From positions 6,633,001 through 6,697,000 of the forward strand of contig NC_092579.1 of NCBI RefSeq assembly GCF_037975245.1: a DNA stretch of 64,000 nucleotides, read 5' to 3'. Below are positions 60,601 to 64,000 of this stretch, piece after piece. Each line of letters starts with the position of its first letter. Position 1 is the first letter of the stretch. This DNA comes from Apostichopus japonicus. Taxonomy: Eukaryota; Echinodermata; Holothuroidea; Aspidochirotida; Stichopodidae. The translations under genes were made by a program, and so were the position numbers. A model generated the notes under the pieces. That model was given only the letters and a program-made list of their open reading frames with translations, did no database searches and was not told where the DNA came from.

Positions 60601-63600
60601 CCTGTTTTTTTTACATCTTTACTCTCACCCATTTTAGGGGTCTAACAGATGAAAGTGAGATCTTGAAATTCCTCCAGCATGGTACCCTGGTGGGTCTTTT
60701 ACCTGTACCCCACCCTATCCTTATAAGGAAGTACCAGGCAAACAGTGGGACCACTCTGTGGTTCCGCACGTACATGTGGGGAGTCATCTACTTGCGGTAA
60801 GTTTAACTTTAAATTGGTAAACTATTGTCAAAGATGCAAACTTAATCTGATCTAATATCTCGTCTATCCAATGTCTCCTTGATCCAATGTCTCCTCGATT
60901 CAGTATCCCTTCAGACCAAATTCCTCTTTGTTAAGGTATCTCTTTTTCTAGAGCATTTGAAGAAATTATTAAGTGTCATGGCATCCATACTGGTTTGAAG
61001 TTGCAAGGATTTAAATCAAAATGAAACCAATAGGTGATTAATCTTCCTCCTATCATATATGCAAATTTATATTGAAATGTTCACAACCTTCTGAATATTC
61101 ATTAGGCTGTACTTTTTAAATTCCCACTGGCATTTTCCTTGGATTAATACAAAAGTAACATATTTCAATAATGGTAGAAAACTGCCAGTCTCTTGTTATT
61201 TCTTCTGGCAACAGGGGAAATCCACTGGCAATTATTTGAGTAAATAGCTTGAATTTCTAGGCTTCTATTTTAGTCAAAATAACACTGATCGAACTAAGTC
61301 CACCGTCCTAGATGTTGTCGCTAAATCCAGAATAATTTGCAAGTTAATTCAAAAGATCCATTTGGTTCATTAAATTCCCTTTCAAAGGCACCTTGTCGTC
61401 CATGTATTAATCACATGGAAAAAGTATCCTTGTAAAATTTCAAAATGTCCTAATTATGACACCACTAGAAATGCAACTGGACTTGTTAAGCTAAATGAAC
61501 CAATGTCTTATGAGATGGTAGTACCATACCAAGCAACATTGACAACAAATATATATATATGGAAATCAAACGAAAGAGCTGCTTTAAGCAGTTACTACTT
61601 TTTTAAATTACATACTGGTGTTTGTTAATCTTAAACAGCTCTATAATGCATGTGTAATGTGTATTATAATATGTGCATGATGTGGGTGTGTTCTTGCATG
61701 TACACAGTAGAATTGCATGTGTATTTATTCTGTGGGGGGACATGGTTGAATTGATATGGCTTCATATGGTTTAAGAGGACATCTGAAATGAAATGAATCT
61801 TTGTGAGACACAAACACTTTAATACACCTGGTGACCATTCAGTATCGATATTAATATCGAGCAGGTAGTGCGCAGATAGGAAAAATGAATGAAAAAAATG
61901 TTAGAATGCCCATTGCAAAGTAGGGGCAAAAAAATTAAAAGAAAATCATCAAACGAGTTAAATATTATGGTAATTATAAATTTAAGTTTTGTGAGTCATT
62001 TTTGAGACCAAATCTGTTCAAACTGACAATTTAGATTATTTTATAATTGAGAGATGAAACTTTAATTAGTCCGTTCAAAAAGTTAGACTTATTATTATTA
62101 TCATTATTATTATAAACATACACCGTTAGAGCGTTGCAGTCTAGTAGTGAGTCATTACACCAGTGAAAATTTTAAAATCACACGAACAAGTGTATTATGG
62201 ATCATATCTCGTAGAGATAATACAGTGACTCCACTCATTAAATCAACTCATTGCGTTCGGAAAATGACTGGTGATGACTCGACTAAAGTGACTCGGCACA
62301 ACTCTGGACTGTGGAGAGTTACAAAAAGTCTGGCTTATGCCACTGCTTGATTCGATTTATAACTAACGCAGCTAACAGATTAATACTAACAGCCAAAGTA
62401 GTTACATCCATAGCTTAATGGCTTATGCCACTGCTTGATTTGATTTATAACTAACGCTGTTAACAGATTAATAATAAGAGCCAAAGCAGTTACATCCATA
62501 GCTTCACGATTATACGACTGCTTGATACGATTTATAACTAACACGGCTAACAGATTAATAATAACAGCCAAAGCAGTTACATCCATAGCTTCATGGCTTA
62601 TACGACTGCTTGATACGATTTATAACTAACGCAGCTAACAGATTAATACTAACAGCCAAAGTAGTTACATCCATAGCTTCATTCACAGAAGACTACTGTT
62701 AAACATTCACTAATTTATCAATCCTGCCAATGTTCCTTCCCAATGCTCTGCTTTCGTATCAGTAGCTTGCACACCCTCACACAAACTCACCCACACACAT
62801 ATGAAGTCATCTATAAGGTTGATGGAGTAGTAATATCAATCCATCAGTCTTGCTAAGTGTTGTAAAAAAAAAAAACAGTTTTAAAATCTATGCAGGATTG
62901 AATACTCAGGCAGATGGGTTCTATTTCTCATTTATAGCAGAAAAACATCAACCTAGGTCATGAGAATTACACAATGCTGTCACGAATCTAGTATCTTAAC
63001 CACAAACTTCCATGCAACAATAACCACTGCAATAATCTGCACATTAACCCTTCTCTATTTCATAATTTTACCATCCTCAGTTAACTGTTTTTGTTACTTT
63101 GCTTGTCTGTTTTGTTTTATTTGTTATGTATTTATTTGTTTATTGTTTCTTTCCTTGTCGTTTATGTTTTCATTTGTCTCTGTGGCTTTTACGCCAAAGC
63201 AACAATATCCACCCCCTTCCCCCATAGATGTATTGAATTTAATTAAAGTGCATCACGTAGCTGTTCCCGTTGTCTCTCAGCTGAAGATGTAAGCCAAATC
63301 ATAACATCAACTAGAAATTACACATTTCTTGCAAAAGTTCCAGACCCTCCTTGGGTCCCAAAATCCTTTGGATGTCCAAGGTGCACAAACAACAGAGTGG
63401 ATTTTTCATCATGGGTTTTATTGTGGGCAAAGCACTAATTCTATATTTCTTTATCCACCCTTCTTCATTTACAGCTCACACATTTCACCATCTTCATTAA
63501 TCTTTTGAAAGCATGACAGTTTTACTCATCAAGGTGTTTTCCTTTTGCTTACCTCATTCCACTTTCATTTAGCTACTGCAGCCTACTAACATCTGGCCAA

Positions 63601-63790
63601 TCGAGCATGTTGGGGACTCTCCACACAGGACACTTTTTTTTATATGTTTTTTCTGTTTTGATGTTTTAATGTATTTTTGAACTTTCAACCATGGCCTTTT
63701 GCTTTATCTTCCTCCAGGAATGTCGAACCACCGATTTGGTACGACACGGCTGTTAAACTCTTCGAAGTGCAGCGTATCAAGGATAGTTAA
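33647..63790 (+). CDS. HID1: HID1 domain-containing protein, at least 19 coding exons
   Basis: Coding exons: 33647-33712, 34354-34503, 36158-36319, 44799-44906, 45832-46000, 46753-46810, 47550-47760, 48570-48683, 49230-49404, 49999-50150, 50487-50565, 50729-50893, 51632-51859, 53438-53500, 57989-58116, 58791-59021, 59889-59980, 60638-60796, 63718-63790. All are GT-AG with closing phases, giving about 860 residues (human 788). The protein matches HID1 along its length: start MGGTDSKLNFRKAVVQLTTK, then AFWDQFWADT, YIFEDADWRGFFWST, SCEYIWEAGVGF, AYDPVGYGMPYNHLLF, NYLSRIHREEDFRFILKG, GERNFGVRLNKPYS, NLPTDQ, and the ending LLPVPHPILIRKYQANSG and RTYMWGVIYLRNVEPPIWYD. MGGTDS fits the N-myristoylation consensus, as known for HID1. 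Its role is in trans-Golgi and dense-core vesicle cargo sorting. The linker encoded by 51632-59021 is low in conservation and acidic (VEGVEGAEGGEE). Introns total more than 27 kb and carry many repeats. Confidence 0.94.
37167..37193 (+). other. HID1: Candidate 27-nt micro-exon of HID1 (ANLESLDEF)
   Basis: The sequence lies between a good polypyrimidine tract ending cacaaacag and a strong donor gtaagttt. It is 27 nt long and phase 0 at both ends, and it fits the phase-0 junction between exons 36158-36319 and 44799-44906. Inclusion would insert ANLESLDEF between ...STLPGQT and PEEESLPLAQS. No transcript evidence is available. Confidence 0.45.
40457..40495 (+). other. HID1: Weak candidate 39-nt cassette exon of HID1
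   Basis: A long T-rich tract ends in tactgcaag, then 39 nt (ISVWLPHIQPYPE) precede gtagtg. It is phase 0 at both ends, compatible with the same large HID1 intron. The donor is weak and the peptide does not resemble HID1, so a chance match is likely. Confidence 0.2.
41050..41168. mobile_element. Near-perfect foldback element in HID1 intron 3
   Basis: The arms 41050-41108 and 41109-41168 are almost perfect inverse complements of about 58 bp with essentially no spacer ('aagtaagttggcctgacgtt' ... 'acgtcaggccaactta'). Each arm contains its own GATCC(T)-hairpin. High arm identity suggests a recent insertion or ongoing gene conversion. Same family as 14262, 16889 and 48103. Confidence 0.85.
42051..42250. 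repeat. Degenerate two-copy direct repeat, HID1 intron 3
   Basis: Two diverged copies, about 115 bp apart, share 'aaatttctgcaaa(a/g)tgtta', 'tgttcact' and 'ctttcca(a)agt' in the same order, each ending in a 'ttttctga' block. No relation to the other repeats of the window. Confidence 0.45.
43660..43985. repeat. 47-bp minisatellite, about seven copies, HID1 intron 3
   Basis: Tandem units carry the core 'agcattcagaacaagctcac' followed by tggatAAATGTCTTGTTATATAATGAT variants. Six good copies run from about 43661 to 43940, and a decayed seventh ends near 43981. Copy differences are single substitutions and a 2-4 base deletion in one unit. Confidence 0.9.
44140..44450. repeat. Three-copy diverged tandem repeat of about 122 bp, HID1 intron 3
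   Basis: 'acagtcctgcttagtgat' recurs at about 44150 and 44274 and, altered, at 44394. Each is followed by 'actcagtttagtg' and, in the first two, by 'agaatgttca'. The array starts only about 150 bp after the 47-bp minisatellite and stops about 350 bp before exon 44799-44906. Confidence 0.7.
46379..46710. repeat. Dispersed repeat, copy 2 (first copy at 10640-10915)
   Basis: Lies in the HID1 intron between exons 45832-46000 and 46753-46810. It carries a 113-codon plus-strand ORF with no recognisable domain. Similarity to 10640-10915 over roughly 150-200 bp, with conserved order of short blocks but incompatible reading frames, marks it as a repeat rather than a nested gene. Confidence 0.5.
48103..48200. 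mobile_element. Foldback-family fragment, HID1 intron
   Basis: 'tcagtattctgtgcgtgtta' followed by ttgtccctcctgttactgttacttgccattcagcctctgaagaaga matches the right arm of the 16889-17110 element. It stops after CTGAAGAAGA and lacks the GATCCT hairpin, so this is a truncated single arm. Confidence 0.7.
51147..51450. repeat. Diverged tandem repeat of about 36 bp, HID1 intron
   Basis: A-rich units with the core 'aacaaggaatagacatcttg' alternate with a variant 'gaggagtggacatcttgaaa'; about eight units in irregular alternation. Two higher-order blocks begin with 'tataattgaagggaaa' (about 51151 and 51314), so a ~165-bp block was duplicated as a whole. It ends about 180 bp before exon 51632-51859. 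Confidence 0.7.
52758..52784 (+). other. HID1: Candidate 27-nt micro-exon of HID1 (ALLLDSIKP)
   Basis: The acceptor ttactttcag is followed by 27 nt and the donor gtaacc. It is phase 1 at both ends, exactly matching the phase-1 junction between 51632-51859 and 53438-53500. Inclusion inserts ALLLDSIKP before GYSDSDATD in the poorly conserved linker. The neighbouring 63-nt exon 53438-53500 has the same phases and could also be optional. Confidence 0.4.
53190..53260 (-). mobile_element. 5'-truncated tRNA-derived SINE (minus), HID1 intron
   Basis: Minus-strand B box GGTTCGAAACC (53248-53238) is followed by CGCTCCAGCC and an 'attttcttttgctctgtccc' tail. The tail matches that of the 57040-57135 element, so both belong to one family. 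No A box is visible, so the head is missing or mutated. Confidence 0.55.
53783..55010. repeat. 92-bp satellite/minisatellite array, about 13 copies, HID1 intron
   Basis: The unit 'cactttgggatgtaatcgct' + actgaagtttcaagctaatg + tttatcctgggatctcactg + tcacatctaaggcgggctat + aagaatggtttt repeats from about 53800 to 55003 with period 89-92 bp. Early units (53800-54070) are diverged and shorter, while units from about 54250 to 54950 are nearly identical. The array is non-coding and lies between HID1 exons 53438-53500 and 57989-58116. Confidence 0.95.
56575..56770. repeat. Possible non-autonomous element with TGTTTACA-type end
   Basis: GC-richer island with 'ctaatgtaaacagggcc' near 56733-56750, whose inverse complement resembles GGTCTGTTTACAC at about 13580. 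Several short internal repeats of 'gggt(a/c)tg(g)tctgatcc' (about 56611 and 56665). The opposite end was not found. Tentative. Confidence 0.3.
57040..57135 (-). mobile_element. tRNA-derived SINE (minus), HID1 intron
   Basis: On the minus strand, GGATGGCTCAGTTGGTAGTG (A-box region, about 57128-57109) is followed about 45 nt later by GGTTGGTTTCCCATTCAAGCC, a decayed B box plus stem. The tail is attttctttcctctaatcc. The head resembles a tRNA with a D-loop 'CAGTTGGTAG'. The tail matches the one at 53190-53260. Confidence 0.62.
58535..58770. repeat. Imperfect 145-bp-spaced duplication just upstream of an HID1 exon
   Basis: 'ttgattggttatctttgttc' + tgtacatccttccatagcaacata (about 58540-58583) recurs at about 58685-58728 with a few changes. 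Both are followed by a related 'ccttcttc' segment. The second copy ends about 20 bp before the polypyrimidine tract of the acceptor for exon 58791-59021. Confidence 0.75.
59440..59535. repeat. (AT)n / (GATA)n microsatellite, HID1 intron
   Basis: Alternating AT dinucleotides, interrupted by 'actatatagactatactt', and ending in 'gatagatagatat'. Simple sequence without further content. Confidence 0.85.
62333..62685. repeat. 88-bp tandem repeat, four copies, HID1 last intron
   Basis: 'ctgcttgattcgatttataa' starts successive units at about 62343, 62431, 62519 and 62607 (period exactly 88). Each continues with ctaacgcagctaacagattaat, aacagccaaagt/cagttacatc and catagctt. A small minus-strand ORF here (62386-62586) is a by-product of the repeat, with its own period visible in the peptide. 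Confidence 0.92.
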
Positions 63791-64000
63791 TGTTGTCAAT
63801 GTTTCGTGCAATCGTGTATGGTACCTACACCTTTTTTGATATCTTTCACTGTAGTGTTTGCGTCTCTCTGTGGCATGTTTGTGTCAACATTCTCAGATAT
63901 TTTCTATGTTTTAAGCCTGATTCTGCGACACTTTTGTATTCATATGACTTCGAAGAGGAAGAAGAAACAGAAATAAGAGATTTTTCTTTTTCCACCATTT
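63791..64000 (+). other. HID1: HID1 3' untranslated region (runs off the window)
   Basis: Sequence after the HID1 TAA (63788-63790). No AATAAA is seen before the window ends, so the polyadenylation site lies beyond 64000. Confidence 0.6.

Noticed and set aside
62386-62586. 66-codon minus-strand ORF with internal peptide repeat
   Set aside because: It is produced entirely by the 88-bp tandem repeat; changes between units are not codon-biased.

Overview
This window is animal (metazoan) nuclear DNA: AT-rich, intron-rich, with GT-AG introns and AATAAA signals, and full of SINE, LINE, foldback and minisatellite debris. Frequent 'aggcct' words, tRNA-type SINEs and short homopolymer-C/G elements, together with how close the proteins are to their vertebrate orthologues, suggest a marine invertebrate deuterostome. 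An echinoderm, perhaps a sea cucumber, is my best guess, but this rests on impression and no species marker is present.

Four protein-coding genes are supported. (1) 3802-6315 (+): an intronless ORF for an 837-residue leucine-rich-repeat single-pass receptor. Its long cytoplasmic tail carries five NPxY motifs (one NPQY, four NPCY) and two ITIM-like tyrosines, the last part being a 300-bp in-frame tandem duplication. (2) 13279-16219 (+): a two-coding-exon promethin/LDAF1 (lipid droplet assembly factor). (3) 23753-33273 (-): cyclin F (CCNF), 14 coding exons, 690 residues, with F-box, Sel1-like region and both cyclin folds. (4) 33647-63790 (+): HID1, at least 19 coding exons, about 860 residues, with up to three candidate in-frame micro-exons. 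All exon phases of genes 2-4 were checked by hand and close consistently.

CCNF and HID1 are head to head, with 373 bp between their start codons, so they probably share a bidirectional promoter (inverted CCAAT box, near-consensus CRE). The four proteins act in different processes (surface recognition, lipid droplets, ubiquitin ligase and cell cycle, Golgi and dense-core vesicles), and I see no shared pathway.

Between and inside the genes: 1-3.8 kb has nothing recognisable; 7.2-10.0 kb is a nest of G/C-tract elements with CAGGGACGTAGC-like ends; 13.5-14.9 kb (LDAF1 intron) holds a tRNA-derived SINE, a foldback fragment and the broken C-terminus of a LINE reverse-transcriptase ORF; 16.9-23.3 kb is intergenic with one foldback element; the HID1 introns hold a 92-bp satellite (53.8-55.0 kb), 47-bp and 88-bp minisatellites, SINE remnants and a perfect foldback. 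The foldback family contains a small hairpin flanked by sequences resembling a decayed hammerhead-ribozyme core.
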